Assembly: GCA_039920745.1 (NCBI GenBank)
Contig: JBDSDD010000077.1
Coordinates: 47,604 to 111,603 of the forward strand
Direction: 5' to 3'
DNA: 64,000 bases
Source: Scleromatobacter sp039920745
Lineage (GTDB): Bacteria; Pseudomonadota; Gammaproteobacteria; Burkholderiales; Burkholderiaceae_C
Positions 34,240 through 43,169 of this stretch are shown piece by piece. The stretch's first letter is position 1. The number at the start of each line of letters is the position of its first letter. The position numbers and the translations under genes were made by a program. The notes under the pieces are model-generated. The model did no database searches. It had not been told where the DNA came from and worked only from the letters and a program-made list of their open reading frames with translations.

Positions 34240-35025
34240 ATGGCGTCCCCTACCGAAGACGAGCTTGCCGGCACCGAGCAGCCTTTCGTCGCGCACCTCG
34301 TCGAGCTGCGTGACAGGCTGCTCAAGAGCGTCTATGGCGTCGCCATCCTCTTTGCGGGCCTGTGCGCGTGGCCGGGCCCGACCCGGCTCTACGACCTGCT
34401 TTCGAAGCCGCTGATCGCCGCGCTGCCTGCGGGCTCGCACATGATTGCGGTGGGCGTGGTCTCGCCGTTCCTGATCCCGATCAAGGTCACCGTGCTGGCG
34501 GCTTTCGGCGTCGCGCTGCCCTGGGTGCTGTACCAGGTCTGGGCCTTCGTCGCGCCGGGCCTGTACAAGCACGAGAAGCGCCTCGTGATGCCGCTGGTGG
34601 TCACCAGCACGGTGCTGTTCTACACGGGGGTGGCGTTCTGCTACTTCGTCGTGTTCAAGGATGCGTTCCCGGCCATCCAGCGCATGGCGCCGTCGTCGGT
34701 CACGGTGAGCCCCGACATCGAGGCCTACCTCGACTTCGTGATCACGATGTTCATCGCCTTCGGCGTCGCGTTCGAGGTGCCGGTGGCGGTCGTGATCGTC
34801 GCGCGACTGGGCATCGTCTCGGTGGAGCAGTTGCGCAAGTTCCGCAACTACTTCTGGGTCGTCGCGGCGGGCATCGCTGGTCTGGTGACGCCGCCTGACC
34901 CGGGATCGATGATCTCGCTGATGGTGCCGATGATCCTGCTCTACGAGGTGGGCATCTGGGTGGCGCCGATCTTCATCCGCAAGACGCAGGCACCCGACGC
35001 CGCGTCGTCCTCCGAGTCGACTTGA
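34240..35025 (+). CDS. tatC: Sec-independent translocase subunit TatC
   Basis: 261-residue polytopic membrane protein with six predicted helices; it binds the twin-arginine signal. Conserved stretches include FVAHLVELRDRLLKSV near the N-terminus, FVAPGLYKHEKRLVMPLV and GIAGLVTPPDPGSMISLMVPM near the end. Length is normal. It converges with the HtrA-like protease gene 3 bp away, with a hairpin across the junction. Confidence 0.97.
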   Translation: MASPTEDELAGTEQPFVAHLVELRDRLLKSVYGVAILFAGLCAWPGPTRLYDLLSKPLIAALPAGSHMIAVGVVSPFLIPIKVTVLAAFGVALPWVLYQVWAFVAPGLYKHEKRLVMPLVVTSTVLFYTGVAFCYFVVFKDAFPAIQRMAPSSVTVSPDIEAYLDFVITMFIAFGVAFEVPVAVVIVARLGIVSVEQLRKFRNYFWVVAAGIAGLVTPPDPGSMISLMVPMILLYEVGIWVAPIFIRKTQAPDAASSSEST

Positions 35026-35028
35026 GGC

Positions 35029-36213
35029 TCAGCGCGAGTCCTCCGACTCGCGCGGCTTCGATGGCGGCCGCTTGGCCACCGGCACGCTCAAGGTCATCGC
35101 ATCGCTGCCGCGCTGCACCGCCAGCACGGCGTTGGACGGCGGCTTGAGCGCACCGACCGCGCGCAGCAGTTGCGCGGTGTTGGAGATCTTGACGCCGCCG
35201 ATGGCGGTCACCACGTCGCCGGGCTTGAGGCCCGCCTGCGCGGCCGGGCCGTCGCGCAGCACGCCGGTCACGAGCACGCCCTCGCGCACCGGCAACTGGA
35301 AGCTGTCGGCGAACTCGGGCGTGAGGTCGCGCGGCTGCACGCCGATCCAGCCGCGGGTCATCTGGCCGTCGCGGATCAGCGCGTCCATCACCTCGCGGGC
35401 GATGTCGACCGGAATCGCGAAGCCGATCCCCATGCTGCCTCCGCTGCGCGAGAAGATTGCCGTGTTGATGCCCACCAGCCGCCCCTCGCCGTCGACCAGC
35501 GCGCCGCCCGAGTTGCCCGGGTTGATCGCGGCGTCGGTCTGGATGAAGTTCTCGATCGTCGACAGGCCCAGCTGGTTGCGGTCGAGCGCGCTGACGATGC
35601 CCGAGGTCACCGTTTCGCCGACGTTGAACGGGTTGCCGATGGCCAGCACCGGATCACCGACGGACACCTGGGTGATGTTGCCGAACGGGATCACCGGCAG
35701 GTTGTCGAGCGAGATCTTGAGCAGCGCGAGGTCGGAGTCGGCGTCGGTGCCCACCACCTTGGCGCTGGACGAGCGGCCGTCGGACAGCGTCACCTCGATG
35801 TCGTCGGCGCCGTCGACGACGTGCTGGTTGGTCAGCAGGTAGCCGTCGGCCGAGACCAGCACGCCCGAGCCCAGGCCCGTCTGCGCCTGGTTGCGGCCGT
35901 TGCCGAAGAAGTCGCGCTGCCAGGACAAGGCCGGCTTGCGCAGCGTCGACTTGCTGGCCGTGATCGACACCACCGCCGGCGCTGCGCGTCGCACCGCGGC
36001 CGCGAAGCTGTTGGTCATGCCCGCGTGCGCGGGCAGCGCCGGAGCGGTGGCGAGCGGTGGCGCCGGTGTGCGCAGCGCGGGAGACGCGCTCGCGCCCGCG
36101 AGCTCGCGCGAGCGCGCGGAGGCCCACCACTGCGGCTTCCAGGCCGCCAGCACCAGCACGACGGCCAGCGTGACCGTGACCGTCTGCGCGAACAGCAGCC
36201 AGAGCTTGCGCAT
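35029..36213 (-). CDS. HtrA/DegS-like periplasmic serine protease
   Basis: 394-residue S1C protease. An N-terminal membrane anchor (about residues 8-25) and Ala/Pro linker precede the trypsin-like domain with His131 (TNQHVVDG), Asp161 (DSDLALLK) and Ser235 (GNSGG). A single PDZ domain (~290-380, GVLVTGVLRDGPAAQAGLKPGDVVTAIGG) follows. One PDZ and a membrane anchor make it closer to DegS than DegP, so envelope-stress sensing is plausible. ATG at 36213 overlaps the stop of the DUF885 gene by one base. Confidence 0.93.
   Translation of the reverse strand: MRKLWLLFAQTVTVTLAVVLVLAAWKPQWWASARSRELAGASASPALRTPAPPLATAPALPAHAGMTNSFAAAVRRAAPAVVSITASKSTLRKPALSWQRDFFGNGRNQAQTGLGSGVLVSADGYLLTNQHVVDGADDIEVTLSDGRSSSAKVVGTDADSDLALLKISLDNLPVIPFGNITQVSVGDPVLAIGNPFNVGETVTSGIVSALDRNQLGLSTIENFIQTDAAINPGNSGGALVDGEGRLVGINTAIFSRSGGSMGIGFAIPVDIAREVMDALIRDGQMTRGWIGVQPRDLTPEFADSFQLPVREGVLVTGVLRDGPAAQAGLKPGDVVTAIGGVKISNTAQLLRAVGALKPPSNAVLAVQRGSDAMTLSVPVAKRPPSKPRESEDSR
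35032..35053. terminator. Hairpin at the tatC / HtrA-like junction
   Basis: A perfect 9-bp stem (GCGCGAGTC/GACTCGCGC, loop CTCC) falls in the last codons of the minus-strand protease gene, just after tatC. It may act in both directions; no T-tract. Confidence 0.5.
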
Positions 36214-38090
36214 CACCGCGCTTCCGCCAGCGGCGTGGCGCTGCCCTTGACGCGTGCGATCCACGCCGCGATCACCCGGTCGAGCACGGGCAACGGCAAT
36301 GCACCGTGGTCGAGCACTTCCTGGTTGAACGCGCGCAGGTCGAAGCGCTCGCCGAGCGCGTCGTGCGACTTCTGGCGCAGCGCACGGATGTCGAGCTCGC
36401 CCAGCTTGTAGCCCAGCGCCTGTGCCGGCCAGACGTAGTAGCGGTCTACCTCGGCCGTCGCGTCCTCGCGTGCCAGGCCCGCGCTGGCCACCAGGTAGTC
36501 GATCGCCTGCGCCCGTGTCCAGCCGAGCGCGTGGATGCCGGTGTCCACCACCAGCCGGCCGGCGCGCCAGGCCTGCGCACGCAGGTAGCCGTAGCGCGCA
36601 TACGGGTCTGCGTAGAGGCCCAGGTCGTTGCCCAGGCCCTCGGCGTACAGCGCCCAGCCTTCGACGTAGGCGTTCTGGCCGGCCGTGCGGCGGAACATCG
36701 GCAGTTGCACCAGCTCGTGCGCCCGCGAGATCTGCAGGTGGTGACCCGGCACGGCCTCGTGCAGGAACAGATCGACCATGTCCCACTTGGGCCGCTGCGC
36801 GAGGGCCACGACGTTGGCGTTGAACCAGCCCGGCGTCGACGCGTCGGCCGCGCCGCCGGTGTAGTGCTCGACCGTGTTGGGCCCCTCGTAGCTGGGGATC
36901 GCGCGGATGCCGTACGGCGTGCGCGGCAGCGTGATGAACAGCTTGACCAGCTCGGGGTCGATGCGCTTGGCGATGTCGCGATAGCCGGCCAGCAGCTCGT
37001 CGCCGCTGGCGTAGAAGTACTTCGGGTCGTGACCGAGCTGGTCGACGAACTGGGCGTAGGTGCCGGCGAAGCCGACCTCCTGCATCACCGCGGCTATCTG
37101 CACGTGGGTGTGCGCCATCTCGGTCACGCCGATCTCGTGCACGGTCCGGGCGTCCAGCGACAACGTCGTCTGCTCGCGCACGAACAGCTTGTAGACCTCC
37201 ACGCCGTCCGGGTAGGCGCTCATCGCGCCGTCCTCGGGACTGGCCGGCAGCAGCTCGTCGACGATCACCTTGCGCAGCTCGGCGAAGGCCGGCGCGACCT
37301 GCGTCTGAAGCAGGTTGGCGGCCTGGTCCTGCAGCGCGGTCTGGCGATCCACTGCCAGGTCGGCCGGCAGGCGGCGAAACGGGTCCAGCAGCGGCGTCTC
37401 GGTGAGCGGCTTGGCGAGCAACTGGTCGATCTGGTCGGGCACCTGCGCCAGCGAGGCCTTGAACGTGACCCAGCCCAGCTTCTTGCCTTCGCGCAGCCAA
37501 GCGATGTCCTGCGCGATGCGCCGGGGCATCGCCTGCAGCCGCGCGAGCGCGTGTCGCGCGTCGAGTTCGGTGCGCACCGGGAAGTCGGTCATCATCGACG
37601 GCAACCCGATCTGCACGCCGTCCTTGGCCGAGATCACGCGCGTGTGCATCGCCGGGAAGCGCTGCCAGTCGACGGCCAATTGCGCGTCCTGCAGCGCGAA
37701 GTCGTACGAGATGCGGTCCTCGCCGGTCAGCACGTCGACATCGATGCGCTTGAGCGCCTTCAGCTGCGTCCGGGCGTGCTCGTCGCGGCGCGCGATCGCG
37801 TCGGGCGATGCGTCGGTCAGCTTGTCGTCGTTGCGATGATCGCCGAGCGACGTGGCCCACTCGGGGTGCTGCTGCATCCGCCAGTCCCAGTCGCTGTCCA
37901 GCAGCGCACCGAAGCGCGTGGCCTCGAGCGTCGCGTGGAAGCGCTTCGCGTCGCCGGTCGACGGGGCGAGCGCTGAGCGCGCGGGTGCGGCGACCGGTTG
38001 CGCCAGCGCCAGCGCAGCGTTGAGGATGCACAGCACGAACGTGGCGCCGCGAATGGGGCGACGGGACGTGGCGAAAATCGAAAGAGTCAC
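36213..38090 (-). CDS. DUF885-family secreted metallopeptidase-like protein
   Basis: 625 residues. The GTG at 38090 opens a signal peptide (MTLSIFATSRRPIRG... LALAQP); longer in-frame readings lose it. The body is the all-helical DUF885 domain with the gluzincin-like zinc motif HEAVPGHHLQ about 400 residues in, and the third ligand probably in EGWALYAEGLGN. Family members are periplasmic or lipoprotein peptidases of unclear substrate. Translational overlap (TGATG) couples it to the downstream protease gene. Confidence 0.88.
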   Translation of the reverse strand: MTLSIFATSRRPIRGATFVLCILNAALALAQPVAAPARSALAPSTGDAKRFHATLEATRFGALLDSDWDWRMQQHPEWATSLGDHRNDDKLTDASPDAIARRDEHARTQLKALKRIDVDVLTGEDRISYDFALQDAQLAVDWQRFPAMHTRVISAKDGVQIGLPSMMTDFPVRTELDARHALARLQAMPRRIAQDIAWLREGKKLGWVTFKASLAQVPDQIDQLLAKPLTETPLLDPFRRLPADLAVDRQTALQDQAANLLQTQVAPAFAELRKVIVDELLPASPEDGAMSAYPDGVEVYKLFVREQTTLSLDARTVHEIGVTEMAHTHVQIAAVMQEVGFAGTYAQFVDQLGHDPKYFYASGDELLAGYRDIAKRIDPELVKLFITLPRTPYGIRAIPSYEGPNTVEHYTGGAADASTPGWFNANVVALAQRPKWDMVDLFLHEAVPGHHLQISRAHELVQLPMFRRTAGQNAYVEGWALYAEGLGNDLGLYADPYARYGYLRAQAWRAGRLVVDTGIHALGWTRAQAIDYLVASAGLAREDATAEVDRYYVWPAQALGYKLGELDIRALRQKSHDALGERFDLRAFNQEVLDHGALPLPVLDRVIAAWIARVKGSATPLAEAR

Positions 38091-38157
38091 GACGAAGCAG
38101 GCCGGCAAGAGGATGGATGAGTGTGGCACGTGGCGCGGCCGTGGAACAATCACGCCG

Positions 38158-39303
38158 ATGCCCACGCACCACACCGCCGCCCCCGCTGCCTCGTCGACCC
38201 GTGCGGCGCTGCCGCTGCTCGTCACGATGGGCGACGCGAGCGGCATCGGCCCCGAGATCATCGCCCGCGCCGCCGCGGCTGGCGAGCTCGACGACACCGT
38301 CGTCGTGGGCGACGTGGGCGTGCTGCGACGGGCCATTGCCGCTTGTGGCCTGGTGCTGCCGGTGGCCGTCGTCGATCACCCTGCCGACATCGCTCATCGC
38401 CCACCCGGCGCGTTGGCCGTCTGCACGCCAGCGGGCCTGGGCGACGGCCTGGCCGAGCTGCCGTTCGGCGCGGTCGACGCACGTGCCGGCGCGGCCGCCG
38501 CGCGCTGCATCGAGCAGGCCGTCGCCTGGGTGCGCGCGGGCGCAGGACGCGCGATCGTCACGGCGCCGATCCACAAGGAGGCGCTGGCGGCCGCGGGCGT
38601 CGCGTTCCCGGGCCACACCGAGATGCTGCAGGCGCTCGCCGCGGAGCCGGGCGCGCCGCTGCCGCCGGTGCGCATGATGCTGGCCAACGACGAGTTGCGC
38701 GTGGTGCTGGTGACCATCCACCTGTCCTTGCGGCGTGCGATCGACGCGTTGTCCACGCAAGGCATTGTCGACACACTCGCGATCGCTCACGCCGCCGGCC
38801 TGCGCTTCGGCCTGGCCGCGCCGCGCATCGGCGTCGCCGGGCTGAATCCGCACGCCGGCGAGGGCGGGCTGTTCGGCGACGAGGAGATCACGCTGATCGC
38901 GCCGGCCATCGCCCAGGCGCGCGCCGCCGGCATCGCGGCCAGCGGGCCGTTCGCGCCGGACACCGTCTTCATGCGCGCTCGCAACACCGCCGCCAAGCCG
39001 GGCGAGTTCGACTTCGTCGTCGCCATGACGCACGACCACGGCCTGATCCCCGTCAAGTACCTGGGCGTGGAGCAGGGCGTCAACGTGACGCTGGGGTTGC
39101 CCTTCGTGCGCACCAGCCCCGATCACGGCACCGCGTTCGACATCGCCGGGCGCGGCCTCGCCGACCCGGCGAGCCTGGTCGCTGCCGCGCGGATGGCGCG
39201 GCGGCTGGCGCCAATGAATCCGGAGGGGTCTGGCAGCCTCGCGCAGCGCGCCGAATCGCTGGCCGAAGCGGTCGCACCTGCCGCGAGGCGCGGGGGGGCC
39301 TGA
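38158..39303 (+). CDS. pdxA: 4-hydroxythreonine-4-phosphate dehydrogenase
   Basis: 381-residue vitamin B6 enzyme oxidising 4-phosphohydroxythreonine. It has VTMGDASGIGPEI, the metal histidines in FPGHTEML and VGLNPHAGEGG-type (here AGLNPHAGEGG), and HDHGLIPVKYL. I start it at the ATG at 38158; an in-frame reading from 37852 overlaps the divergent DUF885 gene. About 50 residues longer than usual: some at the N-terminus and about 25 at the C-terminus (GSGSLAQRAESLAEA...), which are encoded by the inserted REP-type element starting at 39225. Confidence 0.93.
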   Translation: MPTHHTAAPAASSTRAALPLLVTMGDASGIGPEIIARAAAAGELDDTVVVGDVGVLRRAIAACGLVLPVAVVDHPADIAHRPPGALAVCTPAGLGDGLAELPFGAVDARAGAAAARCIEQAVAWVRAGAGRAIVTAPIHKEALAAAGVAFPGHTEMLQALAAEPGAPLPPVRMMLANDELRVVLVTIHLSLRRAIDALSTQGIVDTLAIAHAAGLRFGLAAPRIGVAGLNPHAGEGGLFGDEEITLIAPAIAQARAAGIAASGPFAPDTVFMRARNTAAKPGEFDFVVAMTHDHGLIPVKYLGVEQGVNVTLGLPFVRTSPDHGTAFDIAGRGLADPASLVAAARMARRLAPMNPEGSGSLAQRAESLAEAVAPAARRGGA

Positions 39304-39409
39304 CCTCGATCAATCGCAGGGGGTCGGGGTCAGGCATTGCCATGCGCCGCGATGGAGTCCGTCGCGATCTGTCGACATGGTTCGCGGCGCAAGGCGCTGC
39401 CAGACCCCT
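39225..39409. repeat. REP/BIME-like dispersed element, copy 2
   Basis: 185 bp with the same four boxes as copy 1: GGGGTCTGGCAGCC (39225-39238), GCCTGACC (39298-39305), GGGGTCAGGCA (39326-39336) and GCTGCCAGACCCC (39396-39408). The filler between boxes is unrelated to copy 1. The element begins inside pdxA and supplies its last ~25 codons and stop. Confidence 0.8.
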
Positions 39410-39437
39410 CTGGCTGTCGCGCCCCGCGCATGAAGAA

Positions 39438-39468
39438 AAGGCCGCGAACCTTCGCGGGTCGCGGCCTT
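39438..39468 (-). terminator. Terminator of mscL
   Basis: A perfect 10-bp stem (AAGGCCGCGA/TCGCGGCCTT, 11-nt loop) followed on the minus strand by TTCTTCAT. It lies 40 bp past the mscL stop and can also stop pdxA transcripts. Confidence 0.75.
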
Positions 39469-39508
39469 GTCGCCAAAGTCGCGCCGCTGCCGGCGCAACT
39501 TCGAGCGC

Positions 39509-39925
39509 TCACTTTTTGAGGGAGTCGCGGATTTCGCGCAGCAGCACGACGTCCTCCGGCGTCGGGGCCGGCGGCGCCACGACGACCGGTGCTGCCTTCT
39601 TCATCTTGTTGATCTGCTTGACCATCATGAAGATGATGAACGCGAGGATCATGAAGTTGATCGCGACCGTGATGAAGTTGCCGTATGCGAACACCGCGCC
39701 GGCCTTCTTCGCTTCAGCCAGCGCGGTGGCCGTCTGGCCGGCCAGCGGGACGAAGTAGTTCGAGAAGTCCAGACCGCCCGTGACCTTGCTGATCAGCGGC
39801 ATGATCAGGTCGCCGACGACGGAGTCGACGATCTTGCCGAACGCGCCACCGATGATCACGCCGACGGCGAGATCCATGACGCTGCCCTTGACCGCGAACT
39901 CCTTGAATTCAGATCCAAAACTCAT
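39509..39925 (-). CDS. mscL: Large-conductance mechanosensitive channel
   Basis: 138-residue inner-membrane pentameric channel that opens under osmotic downshock. Start MSFGSEFKEFAVKGSVMDLAVGVIIGGAFGKIVDSVV contains the pore helix TM1; TM2 is FITVAINFMILAFIIFMMVKQINKMKK, and a cytosolic helix (PEDVVLLREIRDSLK) ends it. Divergent from petA across 247 bp. Confidence 0.97.
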   Translation of the reverse strand: MSFGSEFKEFAVKGSVMDLAVGVIIGGAFGKIVDSVVGDLIMPLISKVTGGLDFSNYFVPLAGQTATALAEAKKAGAVFAYGNFITVAINFMILAFIIFMMVKQINKMKKAAPVVVAPPAPTPEDVVLLREIRDSLKK

Positions 39926-40172
39926 TTTTTGACTCCTGCCTGTGTCCGTTTGATTGAATGAAAACGCTGGGGGCGGCTCGCGAGAGCGGGCTCGGATCCA
40001 TTTGCCTGGGCCGCAGTATCTGCGCGCTGGCAATAGATGCAAGACCAGGCTTCGGGGCCGTGTGTGCGAGTTGGCGTACCGAGGGTTTGCCTGTGGTGTC
40101 CGGGTCACTCGAACGCCTCGTTGTGCACGCTAAACTCGCAGGCGTTGCCCAGAACAGAACTTCGGCTCGAGG

Positions 40173-40799
40173 ATGCTCATGAGTGAAAGCGTTGTAGTGC
40201 ACGACGGTATCGACGAAAGCAAGCGGAGGTGGGTTGCCATCACGTGTGTAGCGGGAGCGGGAGCAGGGCTGGCCACGGCAGTGCCGTTCGGCATGACCTT
40301 CGCGCCATCCGAGCGTGCCAAGGCCGCCGGCGCCCCAGTCGAAGTCGATATCGCCGACCTGCAAGTAGGCGAGAAGAAGACGGTCGAATGGCGTGGCCAA
40401 CCGGTCTGGATCGTCAAGCGGTCCCCGGAGATGGTGTCGGCGTTGTCCAAGGACACGGCCGAACTGGCCGATCCCGATTCCAAGCGCAACCCTGACGAGC
40501 AGACCCCGCCCTACGCGCGCAACGAGCATCGCTCGATCAAGCCCGAAGTGCTGGTGGTGGTGGGCATCTGCACCCACCTGGGCTGCTCGCCGGGCGACAA
40601 GTTCAGCGCCGGCGCACAGCCCTCGCTGCCGTCCGACTGGCCGGGCGGCTGGCTGTGCCCTTGCCATGGCTCCACCTTCGACCTGGCCGGCCGCGTGTTC
40701 AAGAACAAGCCAGCCCCGGACAACCTGCGCGTCCCGCCGCACAAGTTCCTGAGCGAGACGAAGCTGGTGATCGGCGAAGACGAGTACACGAAGGCTTGA
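40173..40799 (+). CDS. petA: Ubiquinol-cytochrome c reductase, Rieske iron-sulfur subunit
   Basis: 208-residue electron carrier of the bc1 complex. A Tat-like N-terminus (ESKRRWVAITCVAGAGAGLATA) serves as membrane anchor, fitting export by the TatABC system encoded nearby. The [2Fe-2S] motifs are CTHLGC and CPCHGS with the bridging cysteines. Two ATGs (40173, 40179) are possible starts. First gene of petABC. Confidence 0.97.
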   Translation: MLMSESVVVHDGIDESKRRWVAITCVAGAGAGLATAVPFGMTFAPSERAKAAGAPVEVDIADLQVGEKKTVEWRGQPVWIVKRSPEMVSALSKDTAELADPDSKRNPDEQTPPYARNEHRSIKPEVLVVVGICTHLGCSPGDKFSAGAQPSLPSDWPGGWLCPCHGSTFDLAGRVFKNKPAPDNLRVPPHKFLSETKLVIGEDEYTKA

Positions 40800-40861
40800 G
40801 ACAAGAGCACGGACGACCTAGCTTCGTCTGGCCTTGCCGTTGAACAAAACTAGAGGACCGC

Positions 40862-42295
40862 ATGTCTGAATTCAAGGTAGCCCCCGCCAACGCCCCTGTC
40901 GGTGTCAAGCTGCTCACCTGGGTCGACAACCGCTTCCCCGCGTCCAAGCTCTGGAAGGAACACCTTTCCGAGTACTACGCGCCGAAGAACTTCAACTTCT
41001 GGTACTTCTTCGGATCGCTCGCGCTGCTCGTGCTCGTGATCCAGATCGTCACCGGCATCTTCCTGGTGATGCACTACAAGCCGGACGCGAACCTCGCGGC
41101 GGCGTCGGTCGAATACATCATGCGCGAGGTGCCGGCTGGCTGGCTGGTGCGCACGATCCACTCCACCGGGGCCTCGGCGTTCTTCATCGTCGTGTACATG
41201 CACATGTTCCGCGGCTTCCTGTACGGGTCGTACCGCAAGCCACGGGAACTGGTCTGGATCTTTGGCTGCGCCATCTTCCTGTGCCTGATGGGCGAGGCGT
41301 TCATGGGCTACCTGCTGCCCTGGGGCCAGATGTCGTACTGGGGCGCGCAGGTGATCGTGAACCTGTTCTCGGCGATCCCGTTCGTCGGCCCTGACCTGTC
41401 GCTGATGATCCGCGGCGACTACGTGGTGTCGGACGCCACGCTCAACCGCTTCTTCAGCTTCCACGTGATCGCGATCCCGCTGATCCTGCTGGGACTGGTC
41501 GTCGCGCACGTCATCGCACTGCACGAGGTGGGCTCCAACAACCCGGACGGCATCGAGATCAAGGACAAGAAGGACGCCAACGGCATCCCGCTGGACGGCA
41601 TCCCGTTCCACCCGTACTACACGGTGCATGACCTCCTGGGCGTCGCCGGCTTCCTGATCCTGTTCACCGCCGTCGTGTTCTTCGCGCCGGAAATGGGTGG
41701 CTACTTCCTCGAGTACAACAACTTCATCCCGGCCGACGGTCTCAAGACGCCGCCGCACATCGCGCCGGTCTGGTACTTCACGCCGTTCTACTCGATGCTG
41801 CGGGCGACCACCGATGACATGCTGTTCTGGTTCCGCCTGATCGTGGGCATCTCGGCGATCCTCGCGCTGTGGAAGGGCAAGTTCGGCAGCGTCGGCAAGG
41901 CGGTGATCGTCGTCGCCGCGTTGCTGGTGCTCACGGGTATCGGACTGTTCAAGTTCACCCACATCACGGCCCTGTCGGGTTGCGACGCCAAGTTCTGGGG
42001 CGTCGTCGTGATGGGCGGCTCGGTGGTGATCCTGTTCTTCATGCCCTGGCTGGATCAGAGCCCGGTCAAGTCCATCCGCTACCGGCCGGGCTGGCACAAG
42101 GCCGTCTATGGCGTCTTCGTGGTGGTGTTCGTCGTGCTGGGCTACCTTGGCATCGAGCCGCCGGACGCGCTCAAGACCGCCATGTCGCAGATCGGCACCC
42201 TCCTTTATTTCAGCTTCTTCCTGCTGATGCCGTGGTGGAGCCAGATGGGTACGTTCAAGCCCGTGCCGGATCGCGTCACCTTTCACGCGCACTGA
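40862..42295 (+). CDS. petB: Cytochrome b of the bc1 complex
   Basis: 477-residue membrane protein carrying two b hemes; their four His ligands lie in helices B and D (HSTGASAFFIVVYMHMFRG; FSFHVIAIPLILLGLVVAHVIALH). The Qo-site PEWY-like motif is present as PVWYFTPFYSMLRA (PVWY). Longer than mitochondrial forms, as usual for betaproteobacteria. 62 bp after petA. Confidence 0.97.
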   Translation: MSEFKVAPANAPVGVKLLTWVDNRFPASKLWKEHLSEYYAPKNFNFWYFFGSLALLVLVIQIVTGIFLVMHYKPDANLAAASVEYIMREVPAGWLVRTIHSTGASAFFIVVYMHMFRGFLYGSYRKPRELVWIFGCAIFLCLMGEAFMGYLLPWGQMSYWGAQVIVNLFSAIPFVGPDLSLMIRGDYVVSDATLNRFFSFHVIAIPLILLGLVVAHVIALHEVGSNNPDGIEIKDKKDANGIPLDGIPFHPYYTVHDLLGVAGFLILFTAVVFFAPEMGGYFLEYNNFIPADGLKTPPHIAPVWYFTPFYSMLRATTDDMLFWFRLIVGISAILALWKGKFGSVGKAVIVVAALLVLTGIGLFKFTHITALSGCDAKFWGVVVMGGSVVILFFMPWLDQSPVKSIRYRPGWHKAVYGVFVVVFVVLGYLGIEPPDALKTAMSQIGTLLYFSFFLLMPWWSQMGTFKPVPDRVTFHAH

Positions 42296-42300
42296 TCGCC

Positions 42301-43080
42301 ATGAAGAAAGACACCCTCATGAAGCGTTTCATCGCCAGCGTCCTCGTGGCGCTCTCATTCTGCGGCGCGGCTTCGGCCCAGGAAGGCGGCCCGGCCTGGG
42401 ACAAGTTCCCGACCGAGCGGCTGACCGACCAGGCCGCCGTCCAGCACGGCGCCAAGTTGTTCGTCAACTACTGCCTGAACTGCCACCAGGCCTCGTACAT
42501 GCGGTACAACCGCCTGCGCGACATCGGCCTCACCGACGATCAGATAAAATCTAATCTGCTGTTCGCCGGCGACAAGGTGGGCGACCTGATGAAGACCAGC
42601 CTGGATCCGAAGGATGCCAAGGCCTTCTTCGGGATCGTCCCGCCCGACCTGTCGGTGATCACCCGTTCGCGGTCCGGCGCCAAGGGATCGGGGGCGGATT
42701 ACGTCTATACGTACCTCAAATCGTTCTATCGCGACGAGACGAGGCCCACGGGATGGAATAATAGCGTTTTCCCGAACGTCGGCATGCCGCACGTGCTGTG
42801 GGAGCTTCAGGGCACCCAGCGCGCGGTCTATGAAGACGAAAAGGAAGAGGGCAAGCCGGCCGAGCACGTGTTCAAGGGTCTCAAGATGGAGACCCCGGGC
42901 ACGCGCACCCAGGCCGAATACACCGCCGATGTCGCGGATCTTGTTGCGTACCTGCAATGGATGAGCGACCCGTCGCAGAATGACCGTGTGAGGATGGGCG
43001 TCTGGGTGCTCATCTTCTTGTGCGTTTTCTGGGTGATCTGCTGGCGGCTGAATGCGGCGTACTGGAAAGACATCCGATAG
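42301..43080 (+). CDS. petC: Cytochrome c1 of the bc1 complex
   Basis: 259-residue membrane-anchored cytochrome. A signal peptide (to about residue 28, ASAQ) precedes the heme motif CLNCH; the Met ligand lies in a later loop, probably NVGMPHVLWE. A C-terminal helix (VRMGVWVLIFLCVFWVICWRL) anchors it in the membrane. The ATG at 42301 is 6 bp after petB; 42319 is an alternative. Confidence 0.96.
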   Translation: MKKDTLMKRFIASVLVALSFCGAASAQEGGPAWDKFPTERLTDQAAVQHGAKLFVNYCLNCHQASYMRYNRLRDIGLTDDQIKSNLLFAGDKVGDLMKTSLDPKDAKAFFGIVPPDLSVITRSRSGAKGSGADYVYTYLKSFYRDETRPTGWNNSVFPNVGMPHVLWELQGTQRAVYEDEKEEGKPAEHVFKGLKMETPGTRTQAEYTADVADLVAYLQWMSDPSQNDRVRMGVWVLIFLCVFWVICWRLNAAYWKDIR

Positions 43081-43110
43081 CGTCTTTCGCGCCTGCCCTT
43101 GAGGTTCTTC

Positions 43111-43137
43111 CGACCGGCTTGCCGGTCGACTGTTTTT
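43111..43137 (+). terminator. Rho-independent terminator of petABC
   Basis: An 8-bp stem CGACCGGC/GCCGGTCG followed by ACTGTTTTTG between petC and sspA. Confidence 0.75.
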
Positions 43138-43169
43138 GACGACTTGATTTTTCGAGGGAGCCCCCTGCC

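Noticed and set aside
35029..39126. A minus-strand open frame of about 1365 codons
   Set aside because: It is the HtrA-like protease frame continuing upstream through the DUF885 gene and pdxA without stops because of GC-rich codon bias. The protease starts at 36213; the rest is shadow sequence rich in Arg/Ala.
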